Source of the DNA: CAZDWZ01 sp964509425
GTDB lineage: Bacteria > Bdellovibrionota_C > UBA2361 > SZUA-149 > CAZDWZ01
DNA: 64,000 bases
Direction of reading: 5' to 3'
NCBI GenBank assembly: GCA_964509425.1
Contig: CAZDWZ010000009.1
Location: 110,998 to 174,997, forward strand
Shown here: positions 1 through 8,039 of the stretch, piece after piece
Layout of the letters: every line of letters starts with the position of its first letter
Position numbering within the stretch: position 1 is the stretch's first letter
Made by a program: the position numbers and the translations under genes
Notes under the pieces: generated by a model
Database searches by the model: none
Told to the model about the DNA's origin: nothing
What the model saw: the letters and a program-made list of their open reading frames with translations, nothing else

Positions 1-78
1 ACAGACGATATTCGCATCGAAACGGCAGCGGTCTTTCTCTTTTTTGCACGTCTTGCAGGTCAACAGTACCTTGCCCAT
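1..78 (-). CDS. small Cys-rich protein, N-terminal 26 residues (partial)
   Basis: The window begins inside a reading frame on the minus strand. Read from 78 downwards it starts MGKVLLTCKTCKKEKD and contains four cysteines in 26 residues (the first pair as CKTC), which suggests a small zinc-ribbon or ferredoxin-like metal site. A GGGAG ribosome-binding sequence lies about 7 bases before the ATG, which supports a real start. The rest of the protein lies outside the window, so family and function cannot be assigned. Confidence 0.4.
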   Translation of the reverse strand, partial: MGKVLLTCKTCKKEKDRCRFDANIVC

Positions 79-575
79 GAGGATTCTCCCAAGGATGGTT
101 TGTGAGCTCTAGATTTCGCTGGCGGCAGCACAAAGGCAGTCGATATTGCCCTTATTTATAAACCGGTTCAAAGACCTTTTCAGTATCGGTTTTGAATGTA
201 AGTCAGGTTTCTGAAAGCGATTTCCTCCCAGGGTTTCAGAAACACGCGTTACTCCCCAAACGGTGTGTCGTGCTCGTTGGTTCAGCAAACTCAGGGGGAA
301 GGCTCGACAATTTACGGGTCATCGGGTGGTGGACTTTATTTGGAACTGCAATCCGCGTCGTTTCGTATGCGGTCGACGTTGACCCGCAGAAGGATTCATA
401 TATGTTCCACTGATGGAGAACTTCCGATTTTCTTTCTCGAGATCGCTCCCGCGCAAGCATCGAGCACATACCCATCATCATGCCCACCGCAGGGCAAAAT
501 AATCTTCTGCGCGGTTTATCCGCGCTTCCGAAATAGTCGATTTTTCCGAAACTGCTTCTCGGAGGGAGAAAAGCA
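79..575. other. intergenic region without a convincing gene
   Basis: About 500 bases between the divergent partial gene on the left and the Rieske oxygenase gene. The short open frames here overlap each other on both strands and have no ribosome-binding site or protein-like composition. I see no clear promoter, hairpin or RNA gene. The region must hold the promoters of both flanking genes. Confidence 0.5.
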
Positions 576-1565
576 ATGAGTTGCTATTCCGATTCTATGC
601 GCAAGAGTTGGTATGCGATCGGTTTGTCTTCTGAATTTGGTTCACAACCTGTCGCATCAAAACTGCTGGGTGAGAGCCTAGTCTCCTGGAGAGATAAGCG
701 AGGAAAAGTAAACGCACTGAGGGACCTCTGTATTCACCGAGGTACGGCGCTCTCTCTCGGTAAAGTTGAAGGATGCGAGATCGTCTGCCCTTACCACGGT
801 TGGCGATTCAACGGGGACGGGAAGTACACCCACATTCCCCAGCCTCTAGAGCCGTGTCGAGTTCCCAAGAAAGCTGAGATTCAGTCATACCTTTGCGCCG
901 AGTGGTATGGGTTGGTATGGGTCGCGTTGGAGAAGCCGCTCTGGAGCCTTCCCGAGGTTCCGGAACTGAAATCGAGTGACTATAAGGTCGTTCCAACTGA
1001 ACCCTTTCCGTGGAAGTCGAGCGCTGCCAGGCAAGTCGAAAATGTCACTGACTTTGCGCATCTTCCTTTTGTGCACCCGGAACTCCTCGGAGATCCCAAT
1101 CGGACCGTGGTTCCTGAGCATCGGGTTACGAGCGACGAGAATGTTCTGCACTATAAATTCACACGTCCCGAAGCTCGAAATACTGAAGCGTTCCCGATTT
1201 TTGCGAACGGCGTTCAAGTCGATCCCGTGCGGACAAACACGTATGAGTTGCACTTGCCGTACTCGATTGTTCTCCGCATCAGCTGGGGAGCTAAGGAAAG
1301 GAATGCGTCACTCTTCACCTCGCTACCGATAGATGAAAAGAACTTTAACGGGTTTAACATTATTGGGCGGAACTACAATTTTGATCAACCGGACGAAATC
1401 ACGATGCGCTTCGAGGAGATCATCTTCGGGCAAGATCAGCGTATTGTGGAATCGCAACGGCCTGAGCAAGTGCCGTTTGATCTTTCAGATGAGATTCACC
1501 TTTGCTTCGACGCGGTCGCCGTGAGCTATCGGCGGGAGATGCGAAGATTAGGATATGCGGTATGA
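576..1565 (+). CDS. Rieske (2Fe-2S) aromatic ring-hydroxylating oxygenase, alpha-subunit type
   Basis: This 329-residue protein belongs to the Rieske non-haem iron oxygenases, which use NAD(P)H-derived electrons and O2 to hydroxylate or demethylate aromatic or other ring substrates in the cytoplasm. The Rieske cluster ligands are Cys52-x-His54 and Cys71-x2-His74 (CIHRG and CPYHGW). The mononuclear iron site is Asn156-x2-Asp159-x2-His162-x4-His167 (NVTDFAHLPFVH). The length fits the single-component vanillate-demethylase/PobA-like subgroup rather than long ring dioxygenases. The ATG has a GGAGGG site upstream. No reductase or ferredoxin partner gene is adjacent, so the electron donor must be encoded elsewhere. 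The substrate cannot be told from the sequence. Confidence 0.9.
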   Translation: MSCYSDSMRKSWYAIGLSSEFGSQPVASKLLGESLVSWRDKRGKVNALRDLCIHRGTALSLGKVEGCEIVCPYHGWRFNGDGKYTHIPQPLEPCRVPKKAEIQSYLCAEWYGLVWVALEKPLWSLPEVPELKSSDYKVVPTEPFPWKSSAARQVENVTDFAHLPFVHPELLGDPNRTVVPEHRVTSDENVLHYKFTRPEARNTEAFPIFANGVQVDPVRTNTYELHLPYSIVLRISWGAKERNASLFTSLPIDEKNFNGFNIIGRNYNFDQPDEITMRFEEIIFGQDQRIVESQRPEQVPFDLSDEIHLCFDAVAVSYRREMRRLGYAV

Positions 1566-1690
1566 AGAAAATTGTAAAAGAGGAGCAGTTCAGCTCACAA
1601 AGTATGACCGCGCTGACAGTCTTCCTGGACCCTGGCAATCGATAGAGAATGGAAGTTCATGGAAAACCCTCCTGCAGATGCGTGAGGTGT

Positions 1691-1729
1691 GGTCCGACTT
1701 GTGAGTGCCATGCATTCACACGTCGGACC
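1691..1729. terminator. long inverted repeat, probable bidirectional terminator
   Basis: GGTCCGAC (1691-1698) pairs perfectly with GTCGGACC (1722-1729). The interior (TGTGAGTGC / GCATTCACA) continues the stem almost to a 3-base loop, apart from one mismatch. It lies between two convergent genes, as expected for a shared terminator, but no T-run follows on either strand. Confidence 0.5.
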
Positions 1730-1758
1730 CTCTGACCACAAGCGAAGCAGACATCTAG

Positions 1759-1953
1759 CTATTCATCCGCATCCACCAGAGCCTGAATGTTCGAGAGCCA
1801 CAGCTTGCACAAGGTGCATCTGTCTAGATGTGCTGAGTCCTCCGTCGAAAAAGGAGTGCCGTTGATCGCAAACCTCCAGAACTTATGAGGCTGAAGGTGT
1901 TTTTCTGCCGGCTGTGGCACTTTAGATGGCGACGATTCGAAACCCTCATTCAT
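1759..1953 (-). CDS. 64-residue protein with a zf-HC2-like HxxxCxxC motif
   Basis: A short reading frame starting MNEGFESSPSK with a GAGG ribosome-binding site about 8 bases before the ATG. Near the C-terminus it has His-Leu-Asp-Arg-Cys-Thr-Leu-Cys (HxxxCxxC), the arrangement of the zinc-binding anti-sigma (zf-HC2) fold. There is no membrane segment and no neighbouring sigma-factor gene, so an anti-sigma role is only a possibility. The frame could be extended two codons upstream to a TTG. It converges with the Rieske gene across a strong hairpin. Assignment as a real gene rests on the start site and motif alone. Confidence 0.45.
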   Translation of the reverse strand: MNEGFESSPSKVPQPAEKHLQPHKFWRFAINGTPFSTEDSAHLDRCTLCKLWLSNIQALVDADE

Positions 1954-2311
1954 CAACAAAACCTCGGGGTGAAAACCATTCGAACTTCCACGACATGAGA
2001 ATACCTTTGGTGAAAGTTGAGCGTTTGAAAGTCCTCCGATTCGTCTGCATCTCTGATGAATCTTGAATGTTTGACCTCACGAATTCTGCTGTCGACAATC
2101 TGCCAACACCTCTGGCGGTGAAATCCTTGAGCACGCGGAGACAGAGCGTTTGCTTGGCTGTTATCAACTATGATCGTCTTGTTGGCTATCTGTTACTGAC
2201 AATGGCCCTATTGTTATCCCTCGAACGAGTTTGAGCAGCTTAACGGAGTTGTGCAATCAGCGGGTCCTTGGAGGAAATCGGGGACCGGCGACCAACAAAG
2301 GAATTCAGAAT
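1954..2311. other. intergenic region between divergent genes
   Basis: About 360 bases separating the zf-HC2-like gene (minus) from the secreted protein gene (plus). It should hold both promoters, but I could not pick out a convincing -35/-10 pair. The minus-strand open frame crossing it lacks a ribosome-binding site and looks accidental. Confidence 0.45.
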
Positions 2312-2869
2312 ATGCTGGAAATTATGAATGCGAAAAATCTTAGATTTATTGCCTGGAAAATGGCTATCGTTTCTATTGGTATCTGCTTTGTGTTCCTGGG
2401 GTTACCATCTCAAGTCATCGCCCAAGCACAAGATGCTGATGTGCTTCAATGTAAGCATGACGTAGAGGTCTATTCGGTGTGTGAAGTGATAAGCGCCATT
2501 GCCAATCCTCAGTTGAATCGAGATCGACGTCCTCAATTGGACGAATATGGAAATCCAATCGTGAATTATGCCTGCAGCTATCGATGCGAGCTCACCAATC
2601 CAAGTGTTCCGTATGCGTGGTGGTTCGGCGGCGAAGATCCGAAATCTGTCTACTTTTCTCTGCCTGGTTTGGATCCCCTTGAGTTCGGGTCCGTTCACAA
2701 TATGTGCCAAGACCTTTTGCTTCATTATGGGAGATGCAAAGCGGGTGAGATGCTCTGCAGAAATGTCGGGGATGATCTCGACCACTCGCAGGTATCCTGC
2801 GTGACACACTCCAATGGTGTACTAAATCCTCGCTTCGCTGATTCTGTTCGAGTCGACTCGGCAAACTAA
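2312..2869 (+). CDS. secreted Cys-containing hypothetical protein
   Basis: A 185-residue protein that I do not recognise. Residues about 10-40 hold a hydrophobic stretch (AIVSIGICFVFLGLP) after basic residues, ending near VIAQAQDA, which fits a Sec signal peptide. The mature part carries eight or so cysteines, so disulfides in the periplasm are likely. The start chosen has AAAGGAA about 9 bases upstream. A second ATG four codons later and a longer upstream frame are possible but less well supported. It is followed by a strong hairpin shared with the convergent gene downstream. Confidence 0.65.
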   Translation: MLEIMNAKNLRFIAWKMAIVSIGICFVFLGLPSQVIAQAQDADVLQCKHDVEVYSVCEVISAIANPQLNRDRRPQLDEYGNPIVNYACSYRCELTNPSVPYAWWFGGEDPKSVYFSLPGLDPLEFGSVHNMCQDLLLHYGRCKAGEMLCRNVGDDLDHSQVSCVTHSNGVLNPRFADSVRVDSAN

Positions 2870-2979
2870 ATGGAACGCGACTTCTTTAGGAGGTCGAGAT
2901 CCCGTCGGGTACCAAAACGCCTCTCGCGATGGCTTGCATATCGAGATTTTCAAGCCGTAGTACAATAAAGCCTTGCGTC

Positions 2980-3009
2980 CGCCTGGAGCTGCCTGCGTAG
3001 CTCCAGGCG
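2980..3009. terminator. perfect 11-bp hairpin between convergent genes
   Basis: CGCCTGGAGCT at 2980-2990 pairs without mismatch with AGCTCCAGGCG at 2999-3009 around an 8-base loop. On the minus strand the hairpin is followed by a T-containing stretch (GCTTTATTG). It probably terminates both flanking convergent genes. Confidence 0.6.
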
Positions 3010-3039
3010 AAACCCGCACGAATGGAGATTCATCCCCGC

Positions 3040-3504
3040 TCAAATCGGTGTCGGAGTCGGGAGAGGAGTTTCCGTGGGTATCTCCGTCGGAGTCTCAGTC
3101 GGCGTCACCGTGGGAGGGGGAGTAGGCTCTTCGAATGGAGTTGGCTCAGGTGAGAAGTTGCACCACTCTTGTTCCGGCCGTGCTTCGTTCGTCCCCGTGG
3201 TGAGGTCGATCGCCCGCTTATCATCGCAGTTCGCAATCAAATAGTTGCGAATGAAGCTTCGATTTCGCCTATATTTAAGACTCACGAAATTATCAAAATG
3301 GCCTAAACCAAGCCGAAAATTTCCTCCGTGCCGTCGACGTTGAGAAAGCCGAACGCATTCCGGCTCTTGTTTCAGCCTATCTTGCCGTTTAGTATCCTCC
3401 GACAGCCGAACGCGTGTGTGAATGTTATTGAAGGTGACGATAAGGGCGGTGCTCGAGCGGAAACGATCGGCGCAATCGAGCAGCTTGTTGCTCTCTCCGA
3501 ACAT
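3040..3504 (-). CDS. hypothetical protein with Pro/Thr-rich C-terminal tail
   Basis: A 154-residue protein. The last 35 or so residues are a low-complexity run of Pro-Thr-Glu units (PTETPTEIPTETP) typical of extracellular or cell-envelope spacers. The N-terminal 115 residues are rich in Arg and mixed strands and match nothing I know. The chosen ATG has AGGGA about 7 bases upstream. The frame remains open further upstream, but that would overlap the divergent acyltransferase gene. No signal peptide is visible at this start, which is odd for a PT-tailed protein, so an N-terminal frameshift or a different true start is possible. Confidence 0.55.
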   Translation of the reverse strand: MFGESNKLLDCADRFRSSTALIVTFNNIHTRVRLSEDTKRQDRLKQEPECVRLSQRRRHGGNFRLGLGHFDNFVSLKYRRNRSFIRNYLIANCDDKRAIDLTTGTNEARPEQEWCNFSPEPTPFEEPTPPPTVTPTETPTEIPTETPLPTPTPI

Positions 3505-3587
3505 TGAGTCCCTGATTTTCTGGTATTGCGGACAGGGGAAGATTGAGCGAGGTCGCCGTTTAGCTCTCACGAGCTTGGAGGATTGAT

Positions 3588-4370
3588 TTGACCCGATCTG
3601 CCGTTCGCTTTGTCGTTCGCATTTCACTTACTTACGTCGCGATGACGGCGACGGCGCTTTTCATGCTCGTGGTTTGTGTTTTGTCATTTAACCGAGCACA
3701 CCGATTCAATGCCGAAGTCGTAGCGCGACGCGGTGCTCTTGTTGTTCTTCGTATCTGGGGTTTGCGAATGGCTATCCATCAGGATTCGCCATTCCCGGAA
3801 ACGCAAACTATTTATTTATCAAATCATACGTCCTCTCTCGATGTTTTTGTTCTCGTCGCGCTCGGACTGCCAAATACACGTTTCTTTTTGAAGAGGTACG
3901 TAAGGAAGCACCTTCCAATCGGTGTTGTTGCGCACTTGATGGGGACGTTTTTTACCATTCCGCAAGAATACCAAGAGCAGCGGCGGAAAATGTTCGCTGC
4001 TGCTTGTAATACGCTCCGCCTGAGCCGGGAATCAGTCTATCTCAGTCCGGAAGGCAAGATAACTCTCTCAGGGGAAATCGGTCCCTTCAACAAGGGAGCT
4101 TTTCATCTTGCCACGGTGCTGCGGGCTCCCATCGTTCCTTTGTATATTCGTATCCCGCCGGAGAGTGATTGCAGAGATGGGCTGTATGTACCGACGGGAG
4201 GGATGATCGACGTCTTCGTACTAGAGCCGATCCCTACGGCTGAATGGGTTATGCAGGAGCTCGAGAGAAACCGGGACGATGTTCGGAGTCAGATGATCGA
4301 GTTTCACCGGAAATTCGGCTCTGGGGGGAGCGATCGAGAAAGCGAAATTAGACGGATTGCTCGAGGGTGA
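3588..4370 (+). CDS. 1-acyl-sn-glycerol-3-phosphate acyltransferase family (PlsC-like)
   Basis: A 260-residue membrane-associated acyltransferase of the LPLAT/PlsC family, which transfers an acyl group to lysophosphatidate or a similar lysolipid. A hydrophobic N-terminal segment (about 10-34) is followed by motif I NHTSSLD (His80-x4-Asp85), the SPEGKIT block around Glu155 corresponding to the EGTR motif, and PIVPLYI near residue 187 (motif IV). The first residue is encoded by TTG, six bases after a GGAGG site, and no ATG start is as well placed. It stands alone, so the lipid substrate is not indicated by context. Confidence 0.85.
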   Translation: MTRSAVRFVVRISLTYVAMTATALFMLVVCVLSFNRAHRFNAEVVARRGALVVLRIWGLRMAIHQDSPFPETQTIYLSNHTSSLDVFVLVALGLPNTRFFLKRYVRKHLPIGVVAHLMGTFFTIPQEYQEQRRKMFAAACNTLRLSRESVYLSPEGKITLSGEIGPFNKGAFHLATVLRAPIVPLYIRIPPESDCRDGLYVPTGGMIDVFVLEPIPTAEWVMQELERNRDDVRSQMIEFHRKFGSGGSDRESEIRRIARG

Positions 4371-4564
4371 GGCCTCGGTTCGAGTCGGCCCTTACCGGGG
4401 CTCTCTCGGAGAGTTGGAGTGTGACGCAACAATTTTAAACTCATCGCTGGTGTTTGTTGCATTGATGGAATCAAACTCAACCGTCGCGTATTTAAGACCT
4501 TTGCATTCTGTTGGTGTTCTCCTCTAGATTCGATTTTCTCAACGCAGCGAGGAGGACCACGTTT

Positions 4565-5047
4565 ATGAAGACCCCAAAAAACATGATCTGCATCTGGTAT
4601 GACCGAGAAGCTGAAGCGGCAGCTCGATTTTACGCAAAGACTTTTCCGGATTCCTCCGTCGGCGCGGTGCATTTGGCGCCCGGAGATTTTCCATCCGGAA
4701 AAGAAGGAAGCGTATTGACCGTTGAATTCACTGTATTGGGAATCCCCTGTCTCGGACTGAACGGTGGTCCCACATTCAAACACACTGAGGCGTTTTCGTT
4801 TCAAGTAGCAACTGTTGATCAAGCTGAGACCGATCGTTATTGGGATGCTATCGTTGGAAACGGTGGGCAAGCGAGTGCTTGTGGTTGGTGTAAGGACAAA
4901 TGGGGAATTTCTTGGCAAATCACCCCAGTGGTTCTGACGAAGGCCGTAACGAACTCTGATCCAGCCGTTGCCAAGCGTGCGTTCAATGCAATGATGCAAA
5001 TGTCGAAGATCGATGTCGCTGCGATTGAGGCAGCGTGCCGCGGTTGA
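4565..5047 (+). CDS. VOC-superfamily protein, PhnB / 3-demethylubiquinone methyltransferase-like
   Basis: A 160-residue protein with the pattern of the PhnB-like group of the vicinal oxygen chelate superfamily. It has MICIWYDREAEAAARFY at the N-terminus (beta-strand plus helix with AxFY) and the closing half WGISWQITPVVL typical of the group. The ATG lies 9 bases after a GGAGG site. Members are often annotated as glyoxalase or 3-demethylubiquinone-9 3-methyltransferase, but most have no proven reaction. It is monocistronic, and its role cannot be inferred further. Confidence 0.85.
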   Translation: MKTPKNMICIWYDREAEAAARFYAKTFPDSSVGAVHLAPGDFPSGKEGSVLTVEFTVLGIPCLGLNGGPTFKHTEAFSFQVATVDQAETDRYWDAIVGNGGQASACGWCKDKWGISWQITPVVLTKAVTNSDPAVAKRAFNAMMQMSKIDVAAIEAACRG

Positions 5048-5743
5048 CGTTTCATGGACAAATTCTCCTCTGAATCGACCTCATCCCTTCGCCTTTGCTG
5101 CGACGGGAGCCTTGCTTTGGCAGGTGGTCTTCAGAGGAGCTGAACATCGAGCGTTTTTGGTGGAGACGATTTCCCGAAGCGCATGGATCCCCGAGAACGA
5201 ACCCGACTCAGTCAGATTCCTGCGGCTAAAATGCATTTCCGAATCTCGGAGATGGTGAGCCCCACATAATCTTTTACGAGATTTGGAAAGCGTGTCGTGA
5301 TCTTATCAGACTCGTCGTGTGGCTACTCACGGACCTCGGGAAAAAGGCGGGGGTGATCGCGAGCTTATCCTTCTTTCTAGTTTTCGCCTTAATCCCGCCC
5401 CTGGCGTTTCTGGTCGGCCGGTGGGGGAGTAAACGAGAATCTTCTCAGCCTTCCCTGAACGTGAGATTGCTTGCAACCTGAATATTATGTTTGGTCTACT
5501 TTTCTTGGGAGTTTCGCCATTTCTGTCTGCCTCCCACTTCACAAGACAGGGTGGGATAATTTCAGTTGGCTAATTTCAAGTTTCTCTCGCTCTTGATGAG
5601 ACGCTGGCGGCCAGGCGGACTACGTTGAAAACCTACTCACTGCAATAACTTTGCAACCGACTCACCTACGAGATGCAAATCAGCTGACCTTGAAGCGGCT
5701 TCATATCATTTGTTACATCGTCGGGTTCGTTGGAGCATGGATT
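5048..5743. other. intergenic region with an uncertain small membrane ORF
   Basis: About 700 bases with no confident gene. A plus-strand frame at 5317-5481 (GTG start, 54 codons) encodes a hydrophobic segment (VIASLSFFLVFALIPP) flanked by charged residues. It has no ribosome-binding site, and the frame upstream is closed by a TAA, so it may be a remnant rather than a gene. The end of the region holds the promoter of the PEP-CTERM gene. Confidence 0.4.
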
Positions 5744-6919
5744 ATGAAACGCATTTCTTTTCTCTTTGTATGGGGGCTTGTTGTCGGTTTTGCCCAGCCG
5801 GCCTGGGCACTCCCGATAATCTCGCTGAGAGGAATCGGAGAGGCAGGCGGGCTGAATGCGACGTCAAACGCCGTGTTCTCGGCAACGGGACCGAACGTCG
5901 GAATTGACTATCGTGATTCACTGTCCGGAAGGGCTGATATTTCGAACGGCGCTTCAATCCGGCTTTTCGGTGTTCAGGGAACCCAGCAACCTCATAGTCG
6001 CTCTGAGATACCTCAATCGACGCAAGGTGGCCGGTTTCAACTGTTCGACAATCGATCCAATCTCATGCTGGAGGGAGTCCTGGGACTCGGTGAGCTTCGG
6101 TTTAACGGAAGCCGAAGTGATACCTTCCTCTTCTCGTCCTCCGACATCAATTTCTCACGTGGAGCGCTCAGCGACCAATTCCAGCATAATGCGCGGCTCT
6201 CGCTCGCGTTCTCAGGTGTGCCGACTCAACTGTTCGAAACGAGGACCGAGTATCGAAACGTGCTCGTCGGATATAATCCCGGCGGTGTGACCGGCTATGA
6301 GCAGCGACAGACCGGAACGCAGCAAATATTAGTCGGCACGAGGCAGGTTCAAACCGGAACTGAGCGTTACGTGTCTGGGGAGCGGCAAGTTGTCACCGGT
6401 TATAATCAAGTCGTAACGGGCTACCAGCAGGTTCAGGTTGGTCAGCGAATCATTTCCGCTTGTTTTGGTGCTTGGGGGTGCTTCCCTGCGAACGAATTCG
6501 GATATTTGCTTGAGCCGAGCAAACGTTTCTTTCTCTCTAGCACACCTCCGCTTTCCGGATATGGATATGAGGCGATCTACGAAAATCGTCCAGTGGTCGA
6601 GAACCGACCGATTTACGGAACTGAGCTCGTTTACGCGGAACGTCCGACCTATGCGAGCGAGAATATCTACGAAACGCGCGCCGTGTATGAGAGCATTCCA
6701 ATCTATGGACCGAACTCCCCGATTTACCAGTCGCAGTCATACGTCACAAATATTCCTGCCGGATGGGCGTGGGATGCGACATTTGTCGGTGGTTTAATTT
6801 CAGCTGCGAATTGTCCCTGTGCTCCCGTACCAGAGCCGGCGACGACTGCTTTACTTCTCACGGGGTTTGGGACGCTCGCGGGCCTACGCGGGAAACGGGC
6901 TTCGTTCAATCGTTCTTAG
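5744..6919 (+). CDS. PEP-CTERM sorting domain protein with internal TGYxQV / YExRPxY repeats
   Basis: A 391-residue exported protein. Residues 1-24 form a signal peptide (MKRISFLFVWGLVV...AWALP). The C-terminus has the PEP-CTERM signal: VPEPATTALL, a hydrophobic helix and a basic tail (RGKRASFNR), recognised by an exosortase. Residues about 40-180 resemble a beta-sandwich. Residues 182-235 are a run of short repeats (TGYEQRQTGTQQ, TGYNQVVTGYQQV). A second repeat block at 274-330 is built on YExRPxY units. The ATG is preceded by GGAG at suitable distance. No exosortase gene is in the window. The likely role is an exopolysaccharide-associated or surface protein. Confidence 0.85.
   Translation: MKRISFLFVWGLVVGFAQPAWALPIISLRGIGEAGGLNATSNAVFSATGPNVGIDYRDSLSGRADISNGASIRLFGVQGTQQPHSRSEIPQSTQGGRFQLFDNRSNLMLEGVLGLGELRFNGSRSDTFLFSSSDINFSRGALSDQFQHNARLSLAFSGVPTQLFETRTEYRNVLVGYNPGGVTGYEQRQTGTQQILVGTRQVQTGTERYVSGERQVVTGYNQVVTGYQQVQVGQRIISACFGAWGCFPANEFGYLLEPSKRFFLSSTPPLSGYGYEAIYENRPVVENRPIYGTELVYAERPTYASENIYETRAVYESIPIYGPNSPIYQSQSYVTNIPAGWAWDATFVGGLISAANCPCAPVPEPATTALLLTGFGTLAGLRGKRASFNRS
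6286..6735 (+). repeat. two blocks of short tandem protein-coding repeats
   Basis: Within the PEP-CTERM gene, 6286-6450 encodes imperfect repeats of the type VTGYxQV/xTGTxxxxxG. 6565-6735 encodes imperfect YExRPIY units. The two blocks have different sequence but the same period of about 7-8 residues. They flank a short non-repetitive, Cys-containing linker. Confidence 0.7.
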
Positions 6920-6945
6920 GTCAAGCGCTTGGAGTATGACCGTCT

Positions 6946-7923
6946 TCAGCCGAAGTACGATTCGTCAAAAGGAAAGAAATCAAATTTGTGCTCTTTTGTA
7001 ATTCTGAGGATTTCCAAATTACGAAGGTGAGCTGCAAAGGTCTTACGAAAATTCGCCAGAAAGGTATCCAGCTCTGCGACTCCTCGAACCTCAAGCTCGA
7101 TCTGGAAATCGTGGTCGCCGATAACCTTGACGAAAAAGCGGACGTTTCCATTACTCGCCGCAAAACTCTTCAGTCGTTGTTCCACCTGCTTCGTGATTCC
7201 GTGAAAATAGAGAAAGAGGACATAATAGTCGTATCCGAGCTTCGCGAGATCCAAGAGCACCGTATAGCCCACGATAAGCCCGCTCTCTTCGAGCTTCTTT
7301 AGCCGATACCTCACGATGTCTACAGTCAACGACGTTTGTTCAGCGAGCGATTTCAAGGAAATCCTCGCATCTTGCGAAAGCACTTTGAGGATTCGTGCTT
7401 CAATCAATGAGATCTCACGGTCCGGCGCTGTGCTTCCGTAGAATCTTTCTTCGCGTTTCCCTTTTTTCGAGAGGTAGGCCCGCGTGTAACCGGGGGCGAC
7501 GATGACAGTCGCCACGTTCTTTTCACGGATAAATCGACCGAACTGTGACTCCAGGCGACGGTAAAGTTCAGCGTATTCGATCACGTTTCGGGAAAGCAAA
7601 GAGAAACTGATGTCGTATCTCCCGCTCATCGATACGACCCACAACACATTTTGCTGCTGACACAGAAAACGGAGAAGGCGCTCTTCTGCTTCCTCCTTAA
7701 CCGAGAGAAATTTGAGATACACTTTATAATGCGTGAGGCCTAATCGTGGGCTGTTCACAAACGTGACACATTGTTTCAGCAACCCGGTAGATTTCATCCG
7801 GTCGACTCGATAGGCGATGGCCTGCTCCGAGAGCGAGAGCTGTCGTGCTGCATCCGCGAAGCTACACCGTGAGTTCTGATCTAAAATCTGAAGCAGTTCG
7901 CGGTCTTTGTGATCAAGCTCCAT
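6946..7923 (-). CDS. double Lrp/AsnC-family transcriptional regulator
   Basis: A 325-residue protein with two Lrp/AsnC units in one chain. The first winged helix-turn-helix covers about residues 1-60 (LDHKDRELLQILDQNSRCSF start) and is followed by a ligand-binding-like alpha/beta half. The second HTH begins near residue 170 (EARILKVLSQDARISLKSLA), with its own RAM-like half to the end. Standard Lrp proteins are about 150 residues. Fused tandem forms are known and may act as self-contained dimers. The start is the ATG giving MELDHKD; the longer upstream frame would overlap the divergent gene. It faces the hydratase gene across 116 bases, which suggests it regulates that gene and itself. Confidence 0.8.
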   Translation of the reverse strand: MELDHKDRELLQILDQNSRCSFADAARQLSLSEQAIAYRVDRMKSTGLLKQCVTFVNSPRLGLTHYKVYLKFLSVKEEAEERLLRFLCQQQNVLWVVSMSGRYDISFSLLSRNVIEYAELYRRLESQFGRFIREKNVATVIVAPGYTRAYLSKKGKREERFYGSTAPDREISLIEARILKVLSQDARISLKSLAEQTSLTVDIVRYRLKKLEESGLIVGYTVLLDLAKLGYDYYVLFLYFHGITKQVEQRLKSFAASNGNVRFFVKVIGDHDFQIELEVRGVAELDTFLANFRKTFAAHLRNLEILRITKEHKFDFFPFDESYFG

Positions 7924-8039
7924 AGCAAAACTCGTAGAATCCAGGAAAAAAACAGCAAAAAATCCCAAATAAAAAGAAAAGTTTACTAAAAAGCGGTCTT
8001 CAGGGCAATTGCCGAAAAACGTTTGCCTCAGGAGAACGT
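7924..8039. promoter_or_regulatory. shared divergent promoter region
   Basis: 116 AT-rich bases between the divergently transcribed Lrp-type regulator and the hydratase, with A/T tracts around 7945-7995. This is the expected operator region for a local regulator. I could not assign individual -35/-10 boxes or operator half-sites. Confidence 0.45.

Noticed and set aside
4370..4400. T-loop-like GGTTCGAGTC suggesting a tRNA
   Set aside because: The flanking bases do not form an acceptor stem, D-arm or anticodon arm; it is the spacer after the PlsC gene.
5317..5481. 54-codon hydrophobic frame with GTG start
   Set aside because: No ribosome-binding site, closed by a stop just upstream, and no recognisable family; noted within the intergenic entry instead.
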